Below the pieces are notes generated by a model. The model did not search any database. It was not told the DNA's origin and worked only from the letters and a program-made list of their open reading frames with translations. From assembly GCA_902806565.1 (NCBI GenBank), contig CADCXA010000031.1, positions 1,736,001 through 1,800,000 on the forward strand: 64,000 nt of DNA, read 5' to 3'. This DNA is from Hypoxylon rubiginosum (Eukaryota; Ascomycota; Sordariomycetes; Xylariales; Hypoxylaceae). Made by a program: the position numbers and the translations under genes. Shown one piece after another: positions 54,451 through 64,000 of this stretch. How positions within the stretch are numbered: position 1 is the stretch's first letter; each line of letters starts with the position of its first letter.

Positions 54451-57135
54451 TCAGTCGCCGTTCTTCATGCCCGGCCAATCCGCGCAATTCGTACCAACAG
54501 TAAGACTCGAGTTGAAATCCTCCTTCGGCCAGTTCTTATACACCTTCTGTAGACTGGACATAGACAAGTTCGGATACGTAGATTCGCCCTTTGCTTTGGA
54601 GACAACGTGAAAGAGTTCCTTGTCGCCGGTCCAAATCTTCTTGTCTGTAGGAATATTCTCTAGCGGAATCTTATGTCGACTGACCTTCTGGATGATCTCC
54701 CAGGACTGCACCAGGCCTGTGGCGTGTTCCTTCACGAAAGAATTCGTGTCCACCTTATCCACCTCCGACATCCATTCGCACTTCTGGGCTTCGTCTAGCA
54801 TGTCGATTACCGACACGTGCGGGGAACGTTCGGGCTGCATTCCATTCTGCTTATCCAAGGCACTGTAGATCTGCGACCAAATCTTCTGGCAAGTCTCTAT
54901 GAACGACAGCCAGTCAAAGTAGAGGTCGTGGGTCTCGGATATGACGTGAGCAGCTAGTTCTGTTAGAATCGTGATTTTGCGAAGACCAGCCTCCGCTCGA
55001 GTGTCATCGGATCTCGACGTGGACTTTGACGAGATTCCAGCAGGTTTAGCCTTGGACGCGGCGGATTTCGGGTCGGAGATGACCTTGATAAGATTCAAAA
55101 TCATGTCGTCTGTCATGACCTTGCCTCCGCACATCCAGTTCGAGAAGACGTCGTCGAGCAGACAGGGATTTGACACCCACCGGCCCTTATCCATGTTCAG
55201 ATTCGGTACGGTAGACCTCCTGTTTCGCGCAAAGTTAACCGCCGTCACGCCTGCAGCCAGCAGGGTCTTCTTGCGTGCTTCTTCCATAGAGCTCGGCAGC
55301 CCGCCGAAGAAAAGATTGTCGAGGTTTTGGTGGCTCAGGAAGTACTCCATGTCAGGCCAGACAGGGTCATCCGGAAATATAGAGCGACAAGCGATATACA
55401 GATGCACCATGCCTGTGACACCGCGCCAGCCAGCCTCGAACTGGACAGCGTAGTTATGGGGCTGTAAATACAAGCCGTATTTCAACATCCCGCACTTCAC
55501 CGGATTAATTCGCAGAAAGTAGTCTGGCTCATACATGAATTCATGCGTACCCGGTAGCCCCCTTACAGCATCCATGTTGTGCGAAAACGGAACGGTCCTG
55601 CCAGATAGATCCCTGATATCAAAACTGATGAGCTTTTTTCGGAAGTTGTCCCCAAGCACGTCAAGCTCGTAAGCACCCAGAGTCGCCGCCAGCCACTGAG
55701 TTCCCCGATCGGCCTGGGAGAATGGCTCTTGGTTGAAATCCATGCTTCTGAACGAGGCAAGCTTATTGCGAGTGTGCTGCTGAACTTCTTGCGTGGCTTT
55801 TCTGGGTACAGCTTTTAGCTCATCCTGGATATCTAGAAGGGCTTGGACTGCGAATGCGACCCAGATCGGTATGGTTTGCGAATCGAACATGAGACCGATG
55901 CCGGAGGTGACTTCATCGCTGGCGAACGCCTCTGCCATGGTGCGAGAGATGCCTTGGAAGCATGGCAGCATGTCTTTGATGCGAACGAAGGTTTCCGGAG
56001 CTTTCTCGTGGTGGGGAACGTTACCAGCAAGCAGGGATTGGCCGCGTCTGGCCTTGAACTCGTAGAGGCAGTGTTTCAAGGCGCTGAACGTCTCCGATAA
56101 GCACAGATCGGCGTGAGAGCAACCCATGATATGGTAACGTGCCGATGGCGTTAAGAAGCTATCCAAGTCTCGCCCTTCCTTAGCCAAATCTTCCTCGTGA
56201 GTGGCATAGATGAAAATGTCGGGAAAATGCCAAACAGGGTACCTTGAGGCGGGATATTTCTTTGGTCGCTGTATCATCAAGTCCAGCTCATGCTCCGCCC
56301 TTCGCACCAGCTGGATAGCCGTGTTCGTGAGTAGCGAGGCCACAATGAGTTCCATTATGCCTTTCTTGTAGCCTAGCCAAGTATGTCGGATGTAAGCCCG
56401 CACCTCGTCAAGTTCCTGCATAAAAGCGAAGATGGCGAAGAAGAAGTCTTCTTCGAGGTCTTCTTCACTCTTGACAATGGTGACAGGGGAGACGTCCGTC
56501 AACTTGTAGTCATCCTCTTGTCCCGTCGAAGTGCTTGTATCGGTGTCTACGCCCACATCGTGTGATTGCTCAACCTCGAGATTAGCGAAGCGATTGGCCA
56601 AGGTGGTTACAGGATCAGGTTTTGGAGCATCTGCTGGCCGTTTCTTGACATGCGATGTTCGCGCTGGCTCAAATGGACGTAGAATTTCCCAGGCACTAGC
56701 CAGTACACCGGTAAAATGTGCATGACGCTTATTACTTCCCTCCTCTCCATGAGATGATCGTTGGTACCATTCTGTGAATTGCCTCCGTGCGTCTATGGCA
56801 CGACTGAATAGATTATCCAGGGCTTTGGGGATAGCGAGCTTGGGTTTGAAGTCGGCGATGGCCTTTGCCATGCAGTTAAAGTCGGAAACGTTTATAGCAT
56901 ATTGGGGCCTAAGTACTGTCTGGGCTGTGGCAGGTTTTGCTCCTGCACTGCGAGCTTGCTTTCGAGCTTTGCCCTTTAGTCTTGAGCTCGGAGCATTGGC
57001 AGGGCCAGGGGGAAGAGGGCTATCGATTTGGTAGCCACATCTGCGAGAGTTGTAAGCCAGCCATCCCGCGATGGCTTCGGTGTCTTCCTTGTACTGCTTG
57101 TATGTGGAAAAACGTTCATCAGTTGCCCACTCCAT
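54451..57135 (-). CDS. DUF6604-like protein, 894 aa
   Basis: A single exon on the minus strand. The N-terminus (TYKQYKEDTEAIAGWLAYNS, about residues 11-30) and the helical pattern resemble the fungal DUF6604 family, whose function is not known. The middle (DSFLTPSARYHIMGCSHADLCL and later SGIGLMFDSQTIPIWVAFAV) is helical and mainly hydrophilic with no transmembrane span. Acidic and basic tracts occur at 160-260, including RPADAPKPDPV and DVGVDTDTSTST. Length and open frame support a real gene. Such proteins are common in Pezizomycotina and often close to NLR/HET genes in genomes I know of. ATG 57135 (MEWATDERFSTYKQ) is the start. Confidence 0.85.
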   Translation of the reverse strand: MEWATDERFSTYKQYKEDTEAIAGWLAYNSRRCGYQIDSPLPPGPANAPSSRLKGKARKQARSAGAKPATAQTVLRPQYAINVSDFNCMAKAIADFKPKLAIPKALDNLFSRAIDARRQFTEWYQRSSHGEEGSNKRHAHFTGVLASAWEILRPFEPARTSHVKKRPADAPKPDPVTTLANRFANLEVEQSHDVGVDTDTSTSTGQEDDYKLTDVSPVTIVKSEEDLEEDFFFAIFAFMQELDEVRAYIRHTWLGYKKGIMELIVASLLTNTAIQLVRRAEHELDLMIQRPKKYPASRYPVWHFPDIFIYATHEEDLAKEGRDLDSFLTPSARYHIMGCSHADLCLSETFSALKHCLYEFKARRGQSLLAGNVPHHEKAPETFVRIKDMLPCFQGISRTMAEAFASDEVTSGIGLMFDSQTIPIWVAFAVQALLDIQDELKAVPRKATQEVQQHTRNKLASFRSMDFNQEPFSQADRGTQWLAATLGAYELDVLGDNFRKKLISFDIRDLSGRTVPFSHNMDAVRGLPGTHEFMYEPDYFLRINPVKCGMLKYGLYLQPHNYAVQFEAGWRGVTGMVHLYIACRSIFPDDPVWPDMEYFLSHQNLDNLFFGGLPSSMEEARKKTLLAAGVTAVNFARNRRSTVPNLNMDKGRWVSNPCLLDDVFSNWMCGGKVMTDDMILNLIKVISDPKSAASKAKPAGISSKSTSRSDDTRAEAGLRKITILTELAAHVISETHDLYFDWLSFIETCQKIWSQIYSALDKQNGMQPERSPHVSVIDMLDEAQKCEWMSEVDKVDTNSFVKEHATGLVQSWEIIQKVSRHKIPLENIPTDKKIWTGDKELFHVVSKAKGESTYPNLSMSSLQKVYKNWPKEDFNSSLTVGTNCADWPGMKNGD

Positions 57136-58083
57136 GGCTCGTCCGTGTCAGTGTGATGGAGAACAAATTGATTAAGTTAGCAGAAGTTGGGACGAACTCG
57201 TGAGCTAGCAAACAGGTACCAGGTAGGCAACTGACCTACTCAAACATGACAGGTCAACATGCGAGCCGTGCGTATCTCGTGGTCCACCCTACGTGGGGGC
57301 TGATTTATGGTATCAGAAGTACAGGCATGATGCTAGCATCAATTATCCGCCAATGAGCACGCCACCTAGGACGTATTCATGGTTGTTTGCAAGCGCGTCG
57401 TCGTCGTCTTTGGCAAGGAGTCCCATATTGCCCTAAAATATTTCCAGATTAAGTATATCAAGAATATAAGAACGATGCCGTCACGACGCAGAACGAAATG
57501 CGCGATAACAACGACGTTGAAGATAAATCGACCCTACTAACCGTATGGAGTAACCCCCTTAACCTGAGAAAGAGCTGCGGTAGATAACTCCCTAACAACA
57601 TCAGTTGTAGGTACGGTGCTTGTGAAACGAGTCACGGGAAAAGCTGAAAGATGACTGATAGCTATGGCAATGTAGTTGGATAGATGAGTGTTCGTTGGTA
57701 AGTCGAAATAAAAAAATTGACGGGCCGGCCCGTCTTAATCGCTCGGCATTGCTGTCCGCTCTTGTACTACCGGTATAAAGTGCAGGAACCGCTTTACAGT
57801 GGGACCGGACAGCCCCTTTCTTTCAAGCAGAGCCCCGGAGACTGTTGGTAAACTGATTAAATTGATCTAGCTAACATAATACCACCAAATAACTCGTGTG
57901 AGGTACTCAGGTTAAGCTACATAGGTAGGTAGGTATTCCATCTGATAGATATATGGATGGAGTGGATGGACTCCGAAGCCTAAGTGATACGGCTAGGCTC
58001 CCCAATATCCTTCAGGAAGACCACTCTGCTTAAGTCCTCTGAAATTTTCCTAAGATATCCTCTTTTGGTAGTCTACCTAGGAA
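57136..58083. other. Intergenic region
   Basis: 0.95 kb with no coding frame worth calling. It contains ataggtaggtaggtattcc at about 57921, another member of the GGTA word family. Confidence 0.5.
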
Positions 58084-58455
58084 TCATTTGGATGTAGCGG
58101 GCTCATAACCCGCCACACCACCGTCGCCAATTCCAACAGTTCCACCGTCCACCAATCCTAATAAGCTGGGTGTAGAGATTTCGCACACCTCACCATCCTC
58201 CTGTGAGATCTCGGGCTGCAACGAAGAAAAGCATAAGAGATCCGCAATCCCCATGCTTGGTGGAGTAGCAACCAGATCAATATCCGCCCGGCCCGATTCT
58301 GTCACTGAAGAAGTGCTGTGCAGCTGCAACCACCCTTCAAAATCAAGCCCGGGAGAATCGTCAGCGCCGAGTTGTGCCTCATCACAGCTAGTTAAATCTC
58401 GCGGAGAAGGTCCTGACGCACACAGGAATAAGTGATTTTCCGAGCTTGATTGCAT
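58084..58455 (-). CDS. Small hypothetical protein, 123 aa
   Basis: An ATG-initiated minus-strand frame. The product is acidic, rich in Ser and Gly (DLTSCDEAQLGADDSPG, then GIADLLCFSSLQPEIS) with no membrane segment or domain I recognise. It lies between two large minus-strand genes. It may be a true small gene, an unusual 3' exon of the downstream gene, or chance; expression data would decide. Ends in GGVAGYEPATSK. Confidence 0.35.
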   Translation of the reverse strand: MQSSSENHLFLCASGPSPRDLTSCDEAQLGADDSPGLDFEGWLQLHSTSSVTESGRADIDLVATPPSMGIADLLCFSSLQPEISQEDGEVCEISTPSLLGLVDGGTVGIGDGGVAGYEPATSK

Positions 58456-58847
58456 ATTGGCAAATTGAATGCAATTAAATATTTAGTTTCACAAAATAAC
58501 ATGTTAAAAAACGACACCTAAGCTCCGATCTACGGCGCGGAAGATGTCGACGATAGGTGGACACTACTACATTAGACGTCCTACAACGGCTCTCTAAAGG
58601 TGAGGAGGCTTCTGCTTTTAAAAGGCTTTCGAAGGCTGATAAACGAGTGAGCTGCACTTGCAGTCCACACACAAGACCACGCTAGTAGCAGTCCTTTGGC
58701 CTGACAAGGCGCAAGGAAAACATATGACACAAGTCTATACACCTAAGCACATCGTATCATTTCGGTTTTCCTGTTGGGAAACAATTTTTTTAACTTACTC
58801 CTTTATTATACCGATTGCTGTTCTGCTAAGACTTATCATCGCCGTCA
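58456..58847. other. Intergenic region
   Basis: AT-rich spacer between the small frame and the end of the composite zinc-finger gene. No coding signal. Confidence 0.4.
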
Positions 58848-61800
58848 CTATTCCGGCGCGGGTGCATCAGAGTGCGCCTCCGGTTCATGCTTCTTGCTTC
58901 TCGCTTATAATAGTATCCAGTTAGTAACATATACGAACGTGTGTAGAATATAGCTACCTAGGTAAGCTTGTGAGTCTTACCTCTTATTTGCATAGTGGCG
59001 TCAGCGTAGGTTTGGATCTCCTCCTTGCTTAAGACACGAAGAACGATGACAAAGTCTTCGCGGATTTCGAACCGCTCCTTTCCAATCTCTAAAGCGGCCG
59101 GGTCAACTAGTCTCCGGTTAATCTTAGTCCATCGAGCACTGGCTGGGACTCCCTACTCGGAATTGCCATCCTTGAGCGGCACGATGAGTTCTTGGATGGG
59201 GTGTTCTTCCTCGGGAATCGTATCCGGCTTAGCTCGCGTGACGCCTGGTGCAACGTTAGCCAGTTGTGTCTCATACATCTCGAAAGTGGGGTTTCTACGC
59301 TGCCGACAAAAAAAAAACTTACCATAGTCGATATCGCGGTAGTGCGTAATCACCTCACGCTCGATCGTGGGGCTTCGGAAGACCGGAGGTGGGAGCGGAG
59401 GCGGCGGCGGTGACGGGCTGGACGACAGAGACCCACGCTCGTTGAAAAGTTCGCCATATACATTCGGCGACTGCCCGCGTTGCCTCTCGGTCGTGCGAGG
59501 CTCTACTCGCCCGGCGGCCGGCTGTGGTGACGGCGGACGCCCAGGCATGGACCCGCTTATAAGGGAATATATTGATGCAGTATCATTCGGCGGAGTCGCA
59601 ACAGTCGGCACGGGGTAGCTGTCGCCGCTGGTCGAAGGAGGAGAGTCCGAAATATGACCCTTGTTTGGGTTCGATGCCCTGCTCCTCCTTGGCCCCTTGT
59701 AACCGCGGCGAGAAGCGATGTAAACGCATTCAGAATCCGATACTAGACAACGCGAGCACGGGTTCTTTCCATCACACTTAAGGTGCTTCGATCTCTATTT
59801 GTTTTACATAATATAATTAGTACGATACCCTTTTCGGTACAAAAGTATACTTTTTAAAAACTTACACATGCGAGACAGGCTCGTTGCCCCATAGTGTTTG
59901 AAGGCGCAATAGCTTCTGAGATGGAAGATGCCGGCGTTGAGTGCGTGCCTTTGATAGGTTCCTCGTTGTTATCATCTCGTGGGGGCGATGGCCCCTTGTA
60001 ACCGCGGCGAGAAGCGACCTGAATACATTCAGAGCCCGATTCTCGACAGCGCGAGCATGGATTATTTCCATCACAATTAAGCTTCCTCGCTCTCTATTTA
60101 TTGTACATAGTCCAGTCAGTACAATAGCTTTAATGCGAAAGTAGACTATTCAAACTTACACAGGCGAGACAGGCTGCCTTGACAGTGTTCGGAGGCGGGA
60201 TAGCTCTTGAGACAAAAGATGTCGGCATTGAAAGCGTGATATTGGAAGGTTGCTCGTTGTTCTCATTTCGCAGAGGCGACACAACGCGGACCTGCTTCCC
60301 TTCCACTGCGTATGAATGAGTTCAAGGTGGGTGCGAAATTGAAGTAGGGTATGGCTCTTACTCTTATGTAATTCTGATTCCTCTAAGTCCCGACGCGCAA
60401 GTTGACTCGGAGTGATGTATTCGTCGTCTGCCAATTCGCTCGCTGGGCTCATTGGTTTTGTGAGAAATGCCTCGTCATTTCGCGCACTACTGATTAAATC
60501 ATGTAGTTCCTTTATCCTCAACCGATATGTGAGTAGCTGGAATGTGTTAACCTTGTACCCCTTTCAATTTGCTGTATGGGTAAGCTTACTATGGACTCAA
60601 TCTTTCTCACATCCTCTTCGCCGCTTGTCCTTGAAATAACTTCCCTTAGAATCTCACAAGCTTCAGAGTAAAGGTCTCTAGCGGCGCGGTAATCCTGGGC
60701 ATTATCAAACTCTACCGCCGCATTCGCTTTTGCTACAGCTTTTGATAGAAGTGCTTTGGCGGGCGGCTTGCTGGTTTGATCTCCGAAGTTGGTCGACACA
60801 TCGCTGTCTGGTAATGGAAAAAGGATTGGTGATGACGGTGATTTAGGGAGGGGTTTTGATCTATCACCTGTAGGTCTGAACTTGGATGTCGTTAGAGGAG
60901 CCCCGGATTCGCTTGACTCTGTATCTCTCCGCTGCCTACGACGTGTCGTAAGCAACGCCTCAACCTCGCGCCCCTCCTCATCAAGTGCACCTTCCAATGA
61001 GTAAATCCGATTTCTAGCGGGATGTTGACTTTGTTCCTCTTCTGGCCAAATTAAAGGTTCGCGTAAAAGTGAGCTTTGATAATCTTCATCACTAGACGCT
61101 TGTGCGGACATATTATTTGAAACTGAGTGAGCATCGCTAGAATTAACCGACCCGGGTTTCCCGAATGATTTGGGGATGGCAAATATGGCAAGCTGCTCCT
61201 GATGAGTAGCCACGTGTCTCTTGAACCGAAGGGTAGAGACAAAAATGTTACCTCCTTTTCCAGGTACGAGTTTCCCATTCGGGTCCCCGCGAGACCGCAA
61301 CGCTTCAGCCCACTCATCACAGAATGGGCAGTCCTGAGCACTTAATTGAGACGATACTTGTCTTCCAGCATCGACAAGCATTAACATCTGATCTGGGGAA
61401 AATAACGCGTGAGCCGAAGTAATATGGGACTCGAGGTCGGACTTTGAGCTAAGGACGCCCTCTCCGCAGAGGCTGCAGGTATATCGCGACCGGTGGTAAT
61501 GCAGCTCATGCTCGAACCAGGAATTTCTGTCATCAAAAAGCTCATTTTGACAATTTTGGTCTGGAAACGTACAGACATATGACTTGAGATCACGAAGGGC
61601 ATGTATCCTTGAACAGGTATTAACGGAAGTCCTCGGAGTCAACTGCAAACAGAGTGCTTGACTTACTTCCAAGATTTCTCTCGGAGGAAATCCTGCAGAG
61701 TAAAGCATATCGGGCATTCAAATGCTTGGCCATCTGGGGATAGATCGTTTAAGCGCGGCAACGTTTGGAACGTGTCGGAGTCAAATGCCGTTGATGCAGT

Positions 61801-62657
61801 CATTAACGACACGGCGTCGTCCTCTTCTTCAAGCTTAGACTTCTCCTCTAAGTATCTCTTCTTTTTGAATATAGTCGCCTTGCTCGAGAGTAGCTCGGTC
61901 CTTGTGTCTACTTCGTTCGAGATTTCGTCGTTGTCCACGCCGAGTCGAGACTTGTGATCTCGGCAATATTTAATGAATTGTCTTCGCTTCGCTATAGCAC
62001 TGCCTAATCGACGTGCAAGCCACCTTGAGTCATGCCGTCTAAGCTTTGCGTATTTCTGCTCCACGTGTTCCGTATCAAACGAGCCGGGAAAAGCAAGTTC
62101 GCTGTGCTGCATCGCTCTCTTAAAGCGATCTTGTGGGCCTGTCTGGCGGATGAGGACGGCCATGCGAAATAGGGAGCGCGTGCATTGGGCGATAACTTCA
62201 AGTATCATCTGGGCCTCGTCTGTGGGTGAATCGTCCGAGTTTCGGGGTTCGTCATCTTCGTCCGACTCTTCATGAAGATTCTGGTTTGGATTGTCGCCTG
62301 TGACTATACCGTTTACTATGGTTGCCCATTAGCTGTTTCCATGTAATTCGATTCGGCTCGCTCACGATCCTCGATGGCTTCTTGGAGGTTTTCTAGGTAC
62401 TTGCATATTTGCTCGCGAATATCGGGTGCATCCTGAAGCCGGTGATCAAGTGATAGCCTTTTAGAAGGAGCATGTAAAGCTCCCAAACTGCCAGCCCACA
62501 GAGCAAATTTATCGAGCAAATCCTCAACATCGTTCGGTTTTATGGTAACCCAACTGTCCGAGGCGTTGACCTTGGTGTCCGAATGCAGTCGAGCGAGGCT
62601 GTTCTTTACTACCCGGCTCCAATCGGCGATGGTCAGCTGTGCGGCTTGGACGGACAT
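58848..62657 (-). CDS. Composite C2H2 / MIT / tandem Zn2Cys6 protein
   Basis: Minus-strand exons 62657-62366, 62297-61667, 61607-60590, 60536-60362, 60305-60160, 60093-59866, 59794-59323, 59142-58981 and 58903-58848 give about 1,059 aa. Exon 2 ends with FECPICFTLQDF; exon 3 has C2H2-like YTCSLCGEGVLSSKSDLESH and CPFCDEWAEAL with RFKRHVATH. The MIT-like helix AVAKANAAVEFDNAQDY runs into RKIESILLTYRLRIKELHDL across an intron. Then two Zn2Cys6 units, each split by an intron after CLAC, complete as C-x2-C-x6-C-x5-C-x2-C-x6-C and each ends SRRGYKGP. The C-terminus (ARWTKINRRLVDPAALEIGK) resembles a fungal domain I would call DUF8035. An in-frame TAG at 59155-59153 is avoided only by a 180-nt intron (59322-59143) with a GTAAGT donor. 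If this intron is retained, the protein ends at 59153 with about 1,043 aa. Confidence 0.78.
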
Positions 62658-62974
62658 AATTCTTTACTTCAGCAGCCAGCTGGGTAAGAGCCATTGCATT
62701 ATAGATATAGAGATCTCCTATCTAGCGCTTCGTAATCATTGAATTGAAGCTAATAGACTACCGGATTTGAGCAGAATGATGACCAAGTCGGGCGATGTCG
62801 GGTATCCCGCCTGATCGTGAGGGGTATGCGCCACATCGGCTTATGTGGGATTATGATTGGTAGATTGGGTACTCGGTTACAGTAGCGAGGAAGCGAGCGA
62901 GTTCATTTTATTTTCAGCTTCTCATCTCTAAACTCAGACGTTGTTTTCGTCGATTACAGACTCCACAAGCTAAG
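62658..62974. other. Intergenic region, divergent promoters
   Basis: About 317 bases between the divergent starts of the composite zinc-finger gene and the HeLo-like gene; it probably serves both as promoter. Confidence 0.45.
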
Positions 62975-64000
62975 ATGTCTGGCTTTGAAATAGCAGGCAT
63001 TGTTCTAGGGGCTTTCCCGCTTGCCATCGAAACGCTTGATAAGTATCGTGAAGTGGCAAAGCGCTTCCGTTTTTGGCACAAGATCAGGCTGGAGTACCAG
63101 AAGTGCAGCGATAACCTTACCTACTATCAGCTGACGTATAAAATGCATCTAAAGCTACTTTTACTACCGCTCGTTGTGAGCGATGATAAAATCCGAGAGC
63201 TACTAGCTGACCCTGGAGGGAAAGCATGGAAGGACCAAGTTGTTTCAGATCTTCTTCTGGATCGCCTACAGGAGTCTTATGAACTCTATTTGAGGCACAT
63301 AACATCAATCGCCGAAGTTATGCAGAAATTAAACCACGAGCTCGCTGTCAACGAGGACACTATTCAGCAGGCTATTTCCACGTCGGTAAGTCCACCCTAC
63401 CAGCAGTGTGGCGAAAAAGAACGCATTTGACGTTACATAGAAAGGGCCGATTATATCTCGGTTAAAGCAGGCGATGAGTAAAGACGGAATGGAGTATCAA
63501 CTATACAAGCTCAAGTTCAGTAACGGAGCAACTGTCCGCAATGGGCTTTTCGCTGAGCTGAAGGACCTTCTGGAGAGGATGAAGGGTTTACTTGACATGA
63601 GCAAAGAGACCCAGCTCGTCGGAAAGAGGGCGTTAGCTATCAAGGCTTCGACTATCGACGCAGCCATCTGTAGCTTTTTTGTCCATGCCAACAAGCTATA
63701 TCGTGCCCTGACCTCGGCGTGGAACTGTTACTGTCAGCAGCAGCATTGCGTCCATCTGTTGTTGCAACATCGTACCAATAAGAAATCCGAATTTGAAGTT
63801 CTATTTACCAAGTCTTTGGAGTCGAGCTGGGAAGTTCGACAAACCCGAATAGTGGAGGGAGATGACGTGACAATAGGACAGCTAAAGAAGCCGACGGGAT
63901 CAAACCAAGTATCCATGTTTCGGGGACCAACACATAGGGAAAAGCAACCTATCAAGTCATCATTACGGACAAAAAGCCAGACACCCACCATGGATACAAG
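62975..64000 (+). CDS. HeLo-like/DUF7580-type protein, truncated by window end
   Basis: Exon 1 is 62975-63385, then a 55-nt phase-0 intron (GTAAGT...CATAG), and exon 2 starts at 63441 and stays open to the end of the window, so the gene is incomplete. The start MSGFEIAGIVLGAFPLAIET followed by LDKYREVAKRF is typical of fungal HeLo-like/DUF7580 N-termini, found in cell-death and NLR-type proteins. The rest is helical (LLADPGGKAWKDQVVSDLL, then TVRNGLFAELKDLLERMKGL). No P-loop or kinase motif has appeared by residue 320. Whether a kinase-like or repeat domain follows beyond 64000 cannot be seen. Confidence 0.8.

Noticed and set aside
59301..59323. A 23-nt GTAAGT(T)n...CAG intron in the composite zinc-finger gene
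   Set aside because: Too short, and it would lead straight into a TAG in the resulting phase.

Overview
The window looks like nuclear DNA of a filamentous ascomycete (Pezizomycotina, probably Sordariomycetes; the class is inferred). Genes lie on both strands and have short introns, mostly 50-90 nt, with GTAAGT-type donors and AG acceptors. Families typical of these fungi are present: HET, Pth11/rhodopsin-like membrane proteins, Zn2Cys6 and C2H2 proteins, a DUF6604-like protein, a UbiA-type membrane enzyme, a P450 and DHA1 transporters. Gene-free stretches are AT-rich and carry many short TACCTAGGTA-like words. I found no rRNA, tRNA, CRISPR array or intact transposon.

Layout. 1-2341: no gene. 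2.3-20.5 kb: an unknown protein, an FtsJ-like methyltransferase, a J-domain protein, an F-box protein, an ankyrin/vWA protein with a membrane segment, a beta-propeller lectin-like protein, a trypsin-like peptidase without secretion signal, a GNAT acetyltransferase and a decayed zinc-finger locus. 20.7-28.6 kb: a secreted berberine-bridge-like flavoprotein, a rhodopsin-like membrane protein, a GC-rich intronless zinc dehydrogenase and a small multispanning protein. 30.3-35.5 kb: a multi-exon gene joining a zinc finger, a P-loop GTPase, a RING-like finger and a patatin domain whose two catalytic residues both appear replaced by Asn. 36-41.7 kb: a DHA1 transporter, a secreted alpha/beta hydrolase and a second rhodopsin-like membrane protein.

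42.3-49.1 kb reads as a compact biosynthetic cluster: an HXXXD acyltransferase, an SDR, a UbiA-family membrane enzyme related to the fumagillin bergamotene-synthase type of terpene cyclase, and a cytochrome P450 transcribed divergently from the UbiA gene. The inferred scheme is cyclisation, P450 oxidation, SDR redox adjustment and acylation. The P450 lacks the usual I-helix Thr.

49.4-64 kb is rich in self/non-self or stress-type fungal genes: a HET protein, a small membrane-anchored protein, a DUF6604-like protein, a composite C2H2/MIT/Zn2Cys6 protein with a duplicated Zn2Cys6 exon, and at the right edge a truncated HeLo/DUF7580-like gene.

Exon boundaries were placed by hand from splice signals and reading frame. 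Where a junction could not be solved, the entry says so.
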